Source: Ditylenchus dipsaci (lineage: Eukaryota > Nematoda > Chromadorea > Rhabditida > Anguinidae). From it: a stretch of DNA of 64,000 bases. The position numbers were made by a program, and so were the translations under genes. This document shows positions 45,217 through 64,000 of the stretch, piece by piece; position 1 is the stretch's first letter; every line of letters starts with the position of its first letter. The notes beneath the pieces are model-generated. The model was given only the letters and a program-made list of their open reading frames with translations. It ran no database searches and was not told where the DNA came from. The stretch lies in contig SADC01000188.1 in assembly GCA_004194705.1 (NCBI GenBank), forward strand, positions 124,001 through 188,000, in the 5' to 3' direction.

Positions 45217-45873
45217 GTTTTAACCTGTTTTTTATTCATTTAGAAACTTCTGTTTATTTTTTCAATTTTTTTATAATACCTATGTTCCCTATAAAAGGTC
45301 AATTTACTATTCACGAAATTTCAGGGCTTCAGAGAGAGAACTGACAGGGACAACCTTTTATTGTTAAAATCCACAAATTTCACTCGGGATCTCAAAATGA
45401 ACAAAATGAAATTTCGAATCTGAAAGTTTTGAAAAGTCAAGTCATGGTTCATCGAAACTGGGCCATAGGCCATAGCTCTACTTTATGATGGCCTTCAGTG
45501 CTGGGATCCAAATTCACAGAGAAATTTGGCACACTCTACAAATTTTCATCGAAATCCTCCCAGGTCAGAATCAGGGTCTCTCGCTTTTGAGCAACTTTTT
45601 ACAATTTTTTTCAACAAAGATAACATCTACAAATAAAATATTAATTAATTTCAAAAGTACTTAGCAGCTGAGCCACGCCCGGATGTTTTGTTTTAATTTT
45701 TTCTCATCTGTAAGCCACAATTTTTCTCTTTAGTAAGCAATCACATAAATTGTTGGAACTAAAATTTGCAAGATATTTTTTTTCTCAAAAAATTAACCTC
45801 AAGTGGCTGTATGTAATTTGAACCCTGAAATTTTGATCAAAGTCATCCCATATTTTAAATAGTTTTTAGGAAC

Positions 45874-46063
45874 GGTTCATCTAGATTTTTTATATATTTT
45901 AAACCCGAAAGTAAAAAATTGGAGGAATAAATTAGTGAATTTAAAAATGTAAATCAACATTTCGAGGCGGAAAAACAAATTACAGCAACCGAAAACAGTA
46001 AAAAAATTATGAAAAATTCTTCTAAAATTATTAATAAAATATATAAAAAATCTAGATGAACCA
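45874..46063. repeat. Short inverted repeat
   Basis: GGTTCATCTAGATTTTTTATA and TATAAAAAATCTAGATGAACC are perfect inverses about 190 bp apart. Confidence 0.7.
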
Positions 46064-47705
46064 TGCATCAAATTCTTTTCTAAACCCAAATAAAGCGTCC
46101 GCAAAAACAACCTTCAATCATATTGATATTGACTACAACTAGTTTTCGACTCCAAATAATAATTTCTGGCACCGAAACAACTTATTTTTTTACTTTTTTT
46201 GGGATAGTTGTAATTTAACGACTCTTGAGTAGTGACACCCTATATAATGAATGACACATAAAAAAATTTGGTTGGCGGCAAAGAAAAAAGCAAAGTTTAC
46301 TCCCGATACAGTGACAATAACACTTTAGGCTGAACACTACGAATAAATTCATCTTGGATTAATTGACTAGTGACAAAATTTGAAATAAATTTTAAATTTT
46401 GAAATTTCTGTGTTGCAAAAAAGTTTATTTTTGATGCTAGTTTTCTAGTTGGCCCTGCTTCGGATCACAATGTCAACTTTGAATACGGTTTCACTAGAGA
46501 TAGCTATGAAAGCAGGCTTCTAAACTCGAAAAATCAAAGACATATTCTTATAAATGACTTTTGGTAATTTTTCATCGAAAAGTGACATTTTATTTGTGAC
46601 TTTTTTTTGGTATCGCACCGGCAATAAAGGTGAGGTGAGATTGCGGAAAAGTTTGGGTCTGGGGAGGGTACCGTTGGTCCTAACTCAATTAATTTTCTGT
46701 TTCTTGTAGAACAATGCCAAGCTAAGCTAAGTGCCATTCAATGCTTAATATCGAATTCTTTTTTGCTAAAATTTAAAAAGAAATTTTTTCTCCAATTTTT
46801 TTTCACTAACTCCCAGAAATAATTTGTTCGGTGACCGAAACTGATTTAGACTATGAAATTTATTAGCACAAAATCTATCTTCTAAACAATCATAATAAAT
46901 GCATAAGAGTCTAGTCTACTACAAAAAACAGTGCTATAAATACTAAATTTGAAAAAAATTGACAGATTTTCAAGGTTTTAGATAAAAAATTATTTATAGC
47001 ACAGAAAATTTTTAAGAAGCTCTCTAAAAAAAACTAGCAGCAAGAGTACACGTTTAACATGGTAAAAAAAACGAAAAAAAGTAAGAAGAAGAACAGATAA
47101 ACACACACACAAATTGAATCGAGAATAGAGAGAGATATATAGAAACACCGGCAAGCAAAAAGAATACAAGAAAGCAGCTTAGACATGCGCTCTACAAGTT
47201 TAGCACAGCAATATCGCTGGTTACTACAGGGTGAGTAATTGAAGAAATCCAGCGGTTTTTCTTAAATCTATGCAAAAAACAAGGTTTTTTACAGTCTGCT
47301 CTTGATATGGTGGCGCTCACTCAAGTTCGTTTCCGCCTTAGGCCCGACACTTTTTTAGCTTTTCTGAAGGCTCCATACTGTTCTGACAGCCTGGTCCCAA
47401 ATACCGTGGAATTCCGATTTCGCTTATCATTTTTCAAAAAATTTTAAACTTCTGCCAATAAGGGTTGCTTCTATCTATATAAGACCATCCTTATACAAAA
47501 AAGGTGCCCTTGTATTGAGAGCTGTAAATTGTAAACTGTATCACCGTTAAAGGGCATGCCCGTGCGTTTCAAAAAGTTAAGGCTGAGACCAGCAATTTTT
47601 TTTTGAATCGTTCTATTTTTCACTCGTTTTGCGTCAAATCTAATATTAATGACCCTATACTACTTTTAAAAACTAGGCAGAAAACTTAAAAATCTGAATG
47701 CGTGT

Positions 47706-47713
47706 GCATGTAA
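47706..47713. repeat. Left 8-bp TSD of MULE copy 2
   Basis: GCATGTAA, repeated at 50267-50274. Confidence 0.9.
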
Positions 47714-47720
47714 GGTGTCC

Positions 47721-47852
47721 AGAAAAAAGCGCCGGGAAAAAAGCGCCGCAGAAGAAAGCGCCGGTAAGAAAGCGCCGCGGAAAAAAGCGCCGCGGCAAAA
47801 ATCGCCGCGGCAAAAAGCGCCGTGGTAAAAAGCGCCGCGGCGAAAAGCGCCG
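47721..47852. repeat. Left TIR array of MULE copy 2
   Basis: About nine 15-bp AAAAAGCGCCGCGGC units, same order of variants as copy 1. Confidence 0.9.
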
Positions 47853-47950
47853 ATTATTATTTTTTACTTCTTTGCTTAAGAATTGCTTGCTCTACTTATT
47901 TTTGCTGTTGTTCCGTTAAATTTTGATATTTTCGTTTTTTAAGAACGCAA

Positions 47951-49836
47951 ATGGATACGCTATCAAACAAGAACAAGCCGATGCCGTCGTGTGGTGGATA
48001 TCTAATGAGAAAGGCTGACAAAAATGGCGATGGAACACTGCAGTTCTGGAGATGTGCCAAGAAGGGATGCAACGGAAGAGCTCAGTCGGCTTTTGGATCA
48101 ACAAGCAATTTGGTGGAAAGGAAGCCTCACATTTCTGCTATTTGCGTGCCAAGTCCAACCGCTACTGTGGTTCGTTTTTTCCATTTTTGTTTGAAGTTTA
48201 ACCACCATTCTCAGATCAAGGAAAGGATGGGTGTGGTAAAGCGAATTGCCAAAGATAATCCTGCGCTCTCCTCCAATCAATCTTGGTTACTTCAAAGCTT
48301 GATCTCACGGATTTGCAAGCAGAATTATTTCCGGAGGTTAGTTTGTGAGTTTATACTTTTTTTATTCGCATATTTTAGGACGTCAATATCAAAAAGCGCA
48401 TCACAAATGCCCGTAGACCACTGGAAGCCGCTGAAGCCAATTCTGAACCTATGGTGCTGGTCTTGAGCAATGAATTCAAAACTACTCTTCGTGGAGGTAT
48501 TTATTAAAATTTAGAAATTATTTCGAACTGTAGGTGTGTTTAGGTGTGTTCCTGATCTTCGACTCACGAGTGACTCAACCGGCAAGCCAGTGATCCTGAT
48601 TTTCTCATCTGAATATGGACTTCATCTTCTTGAGCAGCGCAAAAAGTGGAGCGGTGACGGCACGTTTTTTTCTTGTCCGAAGTACTTCAAACAGCTTTAT
48701 TCTATCAATGTCTTCGAAGGAGAATCATCGTTGCCAGCTGCCTTATTCTTGTTGCCAGGTTATTATTGTAGCCAGGTCCACTGTATTTTAACTTATGTGT
48801 GTTTAGGAAAATCGGAGGAGATCTACAAGCGCTCGTTTGATGGAATATTCGCCGGTCATCCAATGCTTGTGCCTGACTCGTTTATGTCGGGTTAGTTTCA
48901 TTATTTGGGATAGTAGTTCAATTATTTTTTCAGACTTTGAATTGGCACCATCAAACATCTTGAAACAACGTTTCCCGCTGATGGTCGTCAATTTCTGTAT
49001 CTTTCATTTTGGTCAAAGCCTTTTCAAGAAGTTCAAGAACAAAGGTCTCATGTCGCTCTATCAAAATCCCGAGGTCAAGTGCTTGCTGAGAAGTCTAAAT
49101 GCTTTGCCGTTCTTGCCCTCAGAAGAAGTTGGACTTGGGTTTGATGAAGTCTGTGCTGAGCTCCAAATCAAGATGGATCAAGGAATAGTAGAAGCTAGAT
49201 TTCATGGACCGTTGGATGGTGCGACTTTAACTTTGTTATTAAACTTCGGCACGAATGTATTCATTCTTAAGATTACCTCAAGTACATTGGCTGCACTTAT
49301 GTTCGTCGGTTTGATGTCAACAATTTCGAAGTTCCGCCGCTTTTTCCAATCGCTTTGTGGAATTGCAATCAGTCTGTCCGTAATAATGTTCCGCGAACCA
49401 ACAACGCTATTGAAGGTGGCATTACCAATTCAACAAAAGATTTCCGAAAAGCAGCATGCCATTTAGCTATTTTATTGTACAACGGAAAGAAGAAGAACAC
49501 TTGACCAGGCAATTGGATGGGCGGTATGTTTTCATATTTCGTATTAATTTCTGTTAAAAAACTTAATCTATTTGTGTAAGACATGAAGCCAATCCCGCTG
49601 ATGCGATTCGAAACGCAAGAAAGAAGGCTGTTATCAAAGCGGACAATCAAATCAAAGGAATCGTAGATCGTTATTCAGAAGTCGACCAGATGCACCGCAA
49701 TCGTCTTCAATTTCTTCGCCGTGTGCAAATCCATCTTGCCAAGACTCACATCGTTGTGCCTGAGGACGTAGAGCCAGTTGCAGTTGTGGATACAATCGAT
49801 GAAGAAGTCGATGGGAACATTTTGATGCACGAATAA
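47951..49836 (+). CDS. MULE transposase with FLYWCH-like zinc finger, copy 2 (frame-broken)
   Basis: Same exon plan and protein as copy 1, shifted by about 15.25 kb. The central exon is intact here: VPDLRLTSDSTGKPVILIFS, DGTFFSCPKYFKQLYSINVF near 48655, DFELAPSN near 48935 and FGQSLFKKFKNKG near 49012. It lacks one C near 48273 (TCCAAT against TCCCAAT in copy 1) and one G near 49416 (GAAGGTGG against GAAGGGTGG, just in the TNNAIEGWH motif). Each copy is correct where the other is broken, so an intact parental gene probably exists or the breaks are read errors. Confidence 0.85.
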
Positions 49837-50069
49837 ATGTAAACAATCCCTATGCTAACCTCGTTATGTTATGATTTGTGTTGTTTATGTTCTTCTCTGT
49901 TATGTTAATGTTGTTGGTTTGAATAAATAAATGTGTTATGAAAAAGTTGAAATCGGTGGATAATAACTTAACTTTAAGCTTGAGAAGGAACTAAAAGTTG
50001 AATAAATATTTGTCGAAATGGTGCTTTACAACTCTGTCAATAATTATTAAGGTGTGCACTTTGTTCCAC

Positions 50070-50261
50070 TGCGCTTTGTTTCCGCGGCGCTTTAAGAACG
50101 GCGCTTTTTGCCGCGGCGCTTTTTGCCGCGGCGCTTTTTGCCGCGGCGCTTTTTTCCACGGCGCTTTTTGCCGCGGCGCTTCTTGCCGCGGCGCTTTTTG
50201 CCGCGCGCTTTTTCCACGGCGCTTTTTTCCACGGCGCTTTTGGAACGGCGCTTTTTTCCCA
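50070..50261. repeat. Right TIR array of MULE copy 2
   Basis: About twelve TTTTTGCCGCGGCGC-type units, one more than copy 1. Confidence 0.9.
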
Positions 50262-50266
50262 ACTCC

Positions 50267-50274
50267 GCATGTAA
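50267..50274. repeat. Right 8-bp TSD of MULE copy 2
   Basis: GCATGTAA, copy of 47706-47713. Confidence 0.9.
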
Positions 50275-50625
50275 AACTTGATCGTGAAAGAAAAAAGTGC
50301 TGGTCCCGCCTTTTCTCCGTGTCGGGGACGGGCATGCCCCTTTAACAATAGAAATAGAGGAAATATGAATTTGCGATCTATGGTCTAGCGCTTTACTCTT
50401 TCGTGTCGTCCATGTATGGTGTTGTTTTGATTTTCGTAATTTATTCAAGCCGGTCTGCACGAAGCCAAGATAGTATTTTTCCAAAAATGCTAGAGTCCAA
50501 CTCACCCTGTACCTTTTTTCTATTATGTTTAGCAGACTAACTGGCTAAGAGGCTTCATTTATTAAAAAAGAATAAGCTGTTGTTTCATAATTTTTCTTCT
50601 TGTTCTCGCTCCTCAATCAATCCAC

Positions 50626-58059
<7,434 letters not shown>

Positions 58060-60797
58060 GTTCACTACTCAATATGATACAATCCCTCTTTTCAATCTAG
58101 ATAGTTAACAGCTTTGAATGAAACCATAATCGAAAAATTTTACACACCGATGTTATAAACTAAAATAAAAGCGTACTTTTGTGATCGATAAGCTAAACTA
58201 TGGTAAGATAGTGGCAGGGCCCATTTTACTCAAATTAATCTTCCAAATGACGTGCTTTTACTAACACAACATCGTATACGATGGTATATCGTATACGACG
58301 TATACGATACCATACGCGGTACTAGTGCCGTTGGGCCCCACCCAAATTTTTTCTAAAGTGACCCAAAAACATATCCTGTGCTACTTTTTTTGCTTAGCAT
58401 AATAGAAGAAACATTTATGAACAGTTTCTGATTCAAAGAAACTTTTTGACTTCTAAACATTTTGACTTTAATATCGCAATGGTGGACGGTCTTTCTAGGC
58501 ATTTTAGGGTCTTTTTTTTGAGTATTTACTATATTTAGGCTTTAGGCTTAGGCGAGCGTAGGCCAGCGTATGTTAGGACAGACTCAAACATGTTTCTCAG
58601 AATATAAAGTAGTAAAAAAACATGTTTGGATCCGTCCTAACGGCACTAGTACCATCGTATATTACACAATCCATAAAAAACTTAATAGCAGTGCAACCTA
58701 GTAATCAACACAAACGTTTTGCCCAAAGTGCAATTGTCTACATGAATAAGCATCTGGTGAACACGATAAAACAAGATTTGAATCCGTGCCAATCAAAAGT
58801 CACCGCCAAATACATCCTGGCGAGAGACAAACTGGCGAGAGACAGTCCATTCATAACAATGAGGCGAAGGTAGTAAAAGATGAAAGAAAAAGAGATAAAC
58901 AACTTTGAAAAAACCTGAATAGAAAAGTTTCTAAATCAAATCGATTTTTAGTAAATTTTGCATTATCTTGACTGAAATTACAATTTAAGATTCCTAAAAT
59001 GAGCGGTGTTAAATGAATACGCTCGGGGTTAAGCACCCCAATTTAGAGTTTATTACTCCTAGTTCGTATTTCATGAGTCATGCAGGACCACAACTTCACC
59101 TTTTTCAACGGGGGAGTAATTTTTCTTAAAAGAAATTGCTTTTTTTGAAAGTCCGTATCTTCACAACCAGATTTTAAAAGTACTTCTGTTAAATGGGTCT
59201 GTAACTCTTGAACTGCCCTACAAGATAGCTGTTAACTGTTATTTAAAACGCTAAATCATGAATAAAAATTTTGACTAGTTAAAGTGATGAAAATAAGTGT
59301 TAACTATTCAAAATGGCGTCACTAGTGTTTGGATTCAAATGCCAACTTTTGTAAAGTAATCCGAAAAATACCGATAGCACATTTTGAAGAGGAATAACAA
59401 AGCTACAAAATAGTGTATTAAGAATGATTTTTTGAAATAATTTTTATGCTTAAACATTAGTTAAAAAAACGCTGTATAATTTCCCGACAACCCAATAAAT
59501 CAGTGATCGGATTGTCGACACTAATTACGAACCTGGAAAAATTAGCAATGAATTAGATGGCCATTCTGAGAACTTTGGTCGCTTACTTGATATCTTTTTT
59601 CCAACCAAGAGTGCATTCGGCTAGGACTTTGGTCTCTTCGGCTATTTTTCGTTCGAATCATTAGTCTTCCATCTCTTTCCCTCGCTGCATGAAGCACAGA
59701 TAAAGGGTGAAAATTCAAGTTTGACATGGCGGTTTTATGAGGCGCGTGTAGGAGGCGAAGCACTAGAGCAAATGGAAAAACCAAATAAAAAAGGAGGGTT
59801 TGTTTGACTTTGATTGAATTTTTTCTGTATGTTAAAATTGCGATATGAAGGCAAAAAAGCATCACTGGTTTATTGGTGAGTCACCCGTGAATCACCGCAT
59901 CATCAAGATCATCAAGCTTAAGGATAACTCCAAGAAAAAATGAGCTGCTTATTGTAGAGATGAGTATATAAGGCATACCTATTACAAAAAAATCTTTTGC
60001 AACTTTTTTTCACGCACCTCCTACCCTGAATTTAAGCTAGAAGGCCCTACAAGGATAAAAATAATCCGTGTACCATGTTTAGCCTATATTACAAATGACT
60101 AGCTAAGTTATTTGCCAAGTGTTTATTTACGTACGCTTACGTTACATTTACGTACGCTTTTTTCGGTTAAATAATAAAACACTTTAATTTTGATGAAAAT
60201 TTTAATCAGAAGGGGGATAAGACAATTTAGTACCATATTGGTACCCATAGGCACAAATGGGTTAAAACCCCGAATTTTTATGCTGAAAAAATATATTTTT
60301 TAACAGCTGAGATTTAGGGTTACACGATAGTTAAAAATTTAAAAGATTCACTAACAAATAAGTGAGAAAAGAGACAAGTCCAAAGAAGTAAAAATTAGAA
60401 AAGAGATTTTTTTGGAATTAGAAAGGAGTATTTTGGTGCTAGAAAAGAGTATTACCCGATAACTAGCTGGCAGGATCCGAAACTTCAGTTTTTCGTGAAG
60501 AGGGGTAGTTATTTTCGACTGAAACACACAAATTGGGGTCATTTTACCCAGTGTCTATATTTTTTTGCCAACACAAAATCCATTGCTATCGAATCTCGCG
60601 ATTTACTTTTCACTTTCACTACTTACAGAAAATTTTATGCTCAATTTTATTCATACTCTATCTGCCAAATAAAAAACAATCAAGAAGCATTGCTACACCA
60701 AACCTGCAATATGAAATGAGCAACTTTTCACATACGAAATCTCTTTTATGTTCTTCTAACAATCATTCAATATAACCTATTTATTAGTAGTCTAAAT
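58060..60797. other. Intergenic region between MIC60 and TMEM245
   Basis: No gene recognised. 58270-58670 holds palindromic CGTATACGATGGTATATCG motifs and an inverted pair (GGTACTAGTGCCGTT near 58318; AACGGCACTAGTACC near 58639) forming a ~350-bp element. A small tandem CTGGCGAGAGACA occurs at 58819-58845. The MIC60 poly(A) signal candidate, AATAAA on the minus strand, is at 60780-60785, about 13 bases past the stop. Confidence 0.5.
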
Positions 60798-63700
60798 CTA
60801 GTAAATAGATCTGATACTGGTCACAGTAGCATGGTCCACCAGGAGCTGAGCCAGATAACGGGTTTCCAAATAGCTGAGGGCATCAGTCACCCAGTCCTTA
60901 GCCAATCTACCTGGCTGTCCGTCCAGCATATTAACTAGACGAACGGCTGTGTCCAGATCATCGTGCTCCACAAAGTACTTAGCCCTGGCAAGTAAATCAT
61001 AGGTGTCCACTTTCTGGGATTGATATGGTCGTCTGGAGAGTACTTAGTCGGCAACTCGATCATGAACCAAGACTGCAAGTAGGAGGACAGGTATTTGAGA
61101 AGAGTGCCACCATTCTCATCGATTTTGGCGGTTTGTTTGCCGAGTTTGTAGATCTGAATTTTTTTGAATGGTTTTATTAAATAGTTTGGATATCTGATTA
61201 CTCTGCCAAATCGATTCTTCAAATCCTGTTCGGTATAAACTCCCTGCTCGACGGCTGATTTGGGGAAACAGTTGATGAGAGATTGCACAAAGTTGTCCTG
61301 TTCACAAGCCTGTTTGATCACTTCTAACTAAAAGGCATGGTGTACTTGATTTTATTACATTTGGCTAAGCATTGAGCCTAGCCCACTACAGTCAACTCTC
61401 GTTATAACGAGAGTTTCGTTATATTAGAAATTCGCTATAGGCTCATGCATACTCCACCGAAGCACGTCTACCGAAACGATCAGAAATTTCTTTGGTTTGG
61501 AAATATTTTGTTTATTTTTCTAAAAAGTTTTATACTCAAAATGATTGCCAGATGTTTGCACTCATTTCGGTAGTTAGAACTTTCAATAAAAAAAATAAAA
61601 AGTTTGAAGATCAAGTCAATGAAAATGGTATTTCGATATGTTTCGGTGCATTTTGACCGAAATAATAGGTGATCATGCAATGCAAAGTAGCCTACGCTGC
61701 ACAGGTCTCCGGAATATGATTTGGGCTAAGCGGGTTAGGATTACACGATTCGTTTTTTATATTTTCACGTGGCAGAAAGTCCCGCAAAGCCTGTGGTATA
61801 GACAGTTTATCTCTGAAAATGCTCACCTCTTCAGCCAGTGGCTTTTTTCTCGCATCAATAGTGTTGGCAGCCTTTTTTCATGGACCACTGATTCCACCAG
61901 GTTCTGACAGGCAAGCCAGTATTGCTTGGACCTTCGATTCTCCGCATCCTTCAATCGAAAGAATCAATCGCGTTTACAGCAAGCACACCATAATACACTT
62001 ACCCATCCCACTCTGCTCTGCAAAGCATTCTCAATGCCCTGCAGCTTGGCCACTGATTGTTGCACTTGCTTTAAATGCAGGTTGCGCTCCTGTGTGACTG
62101 CCTCCTAAACAAGTAAAGCACTCGAAAATCGGTTTGTTAGCGAATTTTGTGAAAGACTTGCCTCCACAAGTTTAGCATTTTCAATGTCATGCAGTTGCTT
62201 TTGGGTTCGAATGACACTCTCGAGGTGTTCGGCATGAGCCAGTGAAGCTCTTTGGAGACGAGCTTCTAATTCCGCTTCCCAAGCTTTGCGCTCTTCTAGC
62301 ACCTGAAAATGCCGTTTTTATCTAATAAAAGAATTCCTCCCTGCTACACAGAGTAGGTCAATTTTTTTCGTTTGTTAACACTTTTTTGTTAACACTTTCG
62401 AAAAAAAAATTAAGATAAAAAAGGCAAAACGAAATTCGCGCAAAAAAGTATTATTCTGTCGAAACTCACTTTTTTGTCAACATCAATGTTGACGTTTTCT
62501 TTGACACGTCTGACTTCCAAATCCAGCTGTGCATCAGCTACCTGAAATCAGGGAAAGCCTTTAGTTTATGTGCCACATGCTTTTTTAGCTGTAATACCTC
62601 AGCGTCCGCCTTTCTCTGGTCTTCAATGGCCTTGGCGATGTTCTGCTCTTCACGGACCTGAATTTTATCGTTATTAGCAATTAATACAGAGTGATCTTCT
62701 CCGTCTTAATCCTATCAATTTTTTTCTTCACACCATAAATTATTTGAAATATTGAACGAAAAAGGTTTTTCACACAAGACCTATAAATTACGAGACAAAC
62801 TCATCTCGTCGACCAATTCTCTGTGCTTCCCAAATCAGTTAAGAATCCCGCTCGTAGCAGAATTCCCCTCTATAATAGCAAACCGTGATGCAAATTTACC
62901 TGCTGTTCAGCCAATTGCCTTCTGAACTGGTCTACCCGTAAGTAGGCATGTGCTATGAGTGCCTAAAATCCACACACATATATCCCTATTTCTCAAATTA
63001 ACAATCAAAATACCATACATTCAACTCATCCTGGGTCAACTTGTCCTCTTTTGCATGGACATCCACTCCAGGCACAATTGAGTTGAGCTCCTGGGCAAAG
63101 TGTTGTCTGCTTTTATCAATCAAGTCTTTGTATTGGTTGAATATTCGACGCTAGAATCAATTTATTTTTTTTCTTTGAAAATGCAAAAGTTGACTTGCAA
63201 ACCTCGTTTCGAGCTTTTTCAGCCATGTGGTTGAGTTCATCTAGTTGATGGGCGAATTTATTGGCAGTTTCTGAGGCTAGAAGCACCATGCTGCTTTTGC
63301 CTGCAACCTTTTGACTGAGCGATTTGGCATCCGCAATCGTCTGGAAAGAGAAATTTTCGCAATGTTAGACAAACTTGCAATGCGTTGCAATGTCAGACAA
63401 ACTTGTGCAGAATTCAAAGTTGGATTAGCAATATCAATATCAAAATTTCTAAATTATTTCAAAAAAATACCCTAAAAATTGAAATGGAAAAGGTAAAGGA
63501 CCATCGAAAAAAGGTTGGTTAGTCTTCTACTACATTCGGATTTTTAGGTTATTTTTTATGGGATTTTGAAATTTTGATATTTATGTCACTAATCCAACTT
63601 TTAATTCTGCACAAATTTGTGTGAGATTGCAACGCCGAGTTGTCGACAGAATATGGCTCTAAAACCACATTTAAAAAAACACAAAACTTGGGATAATCCT

Positions 63701-64000
63701 TTCGTGTCGAGACTATTTCCTTAACAGCTTTCACCACTCCTTTAAATAAAACTATTGGTACCCTTTAGTTTCAGTCTAAGTCTTAGCCTAAGTCTGAGTC
63801 TAAGTCGCAGTCCGTGAACGAGCCATTAAACCTTGAGTAGTGACTACTAACCTTTCTGAGTGCATCAATAGCATTTCGTCCGGTAGCCTCTTGACCAATA
63901 TCCACTTTTGCCAAATTCTCAGCCTTGCGAAGTGCCTCATTAACGGCTTCCCAGTCACCATTCTGACCATCGTCCACAGCTTTCTTCAATGTGTCCGCAT
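60798..64000 (-). CDS. MIC60: MIC60/mitofilin, MICOS complex subunit (3' part; 5' end outside window)
   Basis: Minus-strand exons: 64000-63852, 63340-63203, 63150-63019, 62962-62900, 62657-62598, 62541-62470, 62302-62162, 62104-62003, 61948-61827 and 61327-60798 (stop). MIC60 anchors crista junctions in the inner mitochondrial membrane. The visible part is a long coiled coil ([37 protein letters not shown]) followed by the conserved mitofilin domain: [47 protein letters not shown] and [20 protein letters not shown] with [13 protein letters not shown]. The intron after 62162 has a GC donor. Frame breaks at an A-run (61873-61878 on the plus strand) and near 61038 look like indel errors. The membrane anchor and targeting sequence are beyond the window. 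Confidence 0.92.
61389..61440. repeat. pogo/Tigger-type end in a MIC60 intron
   Basis: TA CAGTCAACTCTCGTTATAAC then GAGAGTTTCGTTATATTAG, matching the end of the MITE at 43801. A clear partner end was not found, so it may be a fragment. Confidence 0.5.

Larger units (their letters stand above)
42801..47224. other. Intergenic region upstream of the ZYG11/ZER1 gene
   Basis: No gene recognised in 4.4 kb. It contains four inverted-repeat elements annotated separately (43801, 44178, 44912, 45874), and an isolated mariner/LTR-like end CTACAGGGTGTCCCAGAAAAA near 43999. The promoter of the ZYG11/ZER1 gene should lie near 42800-43300, but I see no reliable core element. Confidence 0.5.
47714..50266 (+). 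mobile_element. FLYWCH-MULE transposon, copy 2, intergenic
   Basis: Same termini as copy 1 (GGTGTCCAG ... CCCAACTCC) with a different 8-bp duplication, GCATGTAA, proving an independent insertion. The right TIR array has one more 15-bp unit than copy 1 and loses a G and a T near 50205-50213; otherwise the differences I could see are single-base homopolymer changes. It lies between the 3' end of TMEM245 and the 5' end of the ZYG11/ZER1 gene. Confidence 0.95.
47546..50346. mobile_element. Middle element, GTTAAAGGGCATGCCCGT ends
   Basis: Left GTTAAAGGGCATGCCCGT and right ACGGGCATGCCCCTTTAAC are inverses with one homopolymer difference; further GAGACCAGCA/TGCTGGTC pairing inside. No target duplication recognised. 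It contains MULE copy 2. Confidence 0.65.
47227..50509. mobile_element. Outer TA-flanked element with CAGGGTGAGT ends
   Basis: TA CAGGGTGAGTAATTG ... AGTCCAACTCACCCTG TA (TA at 47225-26 and 50510-11). It is now 3.3 kb because at least one further element and MULE copy 2 lie inside. The left part (47327-47450) also contains a fragment of the TCGAGTCTCCC-family element. Confidence 0.6.

Noticed and set aside
58622..58873. 83-residue plus-strand open frame
   Set aside because: Lies in an inverted-repeat region, no recognisable motif, no matching exons nearby.
59542..59865. 107-residue minus-strand open frame between MIC60 and TMEM245
   Set aside because: No recognised family and no supporting splice or conservation signal; probably chance.

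Overview
This window is from an AT-rich invertebrate animal genome. It holds multi-exon genes with canonical GT-AG introns, many of them only about 45-60 nt long, and single-copy metazoan protein families. I cannot place it below 'small-intron invertebrate'. There are no bacterial-style genes, operons, CRISPR arrays or rRNA genes.

Host genes. (1) 1-1942 (+): the 3' part of a multi-exon gene derived from a hAT transposase. (2) 8470-11496 (-): a small four-TM LAPTM4-like protein. (3) 22905-42800 (-): a ~20 kb ZYG11/ZER1-family gene (CUL2 E3 substrate receptor) with about 26 exons. (4) 50626-58059 (-): TMEM245, a polytopic membrane protein of the AI-2E transporter superfamily, about 14 exons. 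(5) 60798-64000 (-): the C-terminal part of MIC60/mitofilin, the core MICOS subunit; its 5' end is outside the window. Genes 3, 4 and 5 lie in a row on the minus strand. No functional link between neighbours is evident; each looks like an independent housekeeping-type gene.

Mobile DNA dominates the rest. Three copies of MULE (Mutator-like) transposons can be delimited to the base by target-site duplications (TSDs). One is a MULE whose transposase is fused to a Ulp1/SENP-type (C48) cysteine protease (13057-16695, 9-bp TSD). The other two are almost identical copies of a second MULE with a FLYWCH-like zinc finger (32466-35005 and 47714-50266, each with its own 8-bp TSD). The terminal inverted repeats (TIRs) of this second family are built from 15-bp tandem units. 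Non-autonomous elements include a 1.3 kb near-perfect palindrome with TTAA TSD, a hAT-type foldback element with a second element inserted in one arm, a 3 kb element with 9-bp TSD and tandem-repeat TIRs, several TA-flanked Tc1/mariner-type MITEs, and a family of ~320 bp hairpins. Many are nested two or three deep, mostly inside introns of the ZYG11/ZER1 gene and around the second MULE copy.

Quality caution. All three conserved minus-strand genes (ZYG11/ZER1, TMEM245, MIC60) and both young MULE copies show isolated single-base frame breaks, several of them in homopolymer runs. The two MULE copies appear to differ almost only by homopolymer indels. Uncorrected long-read indels are more likely than true gene decay, so the host genes are annotated as genes and not pseudogenes. 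All exon boundaries were read by eye from splice signals and frame continuity.
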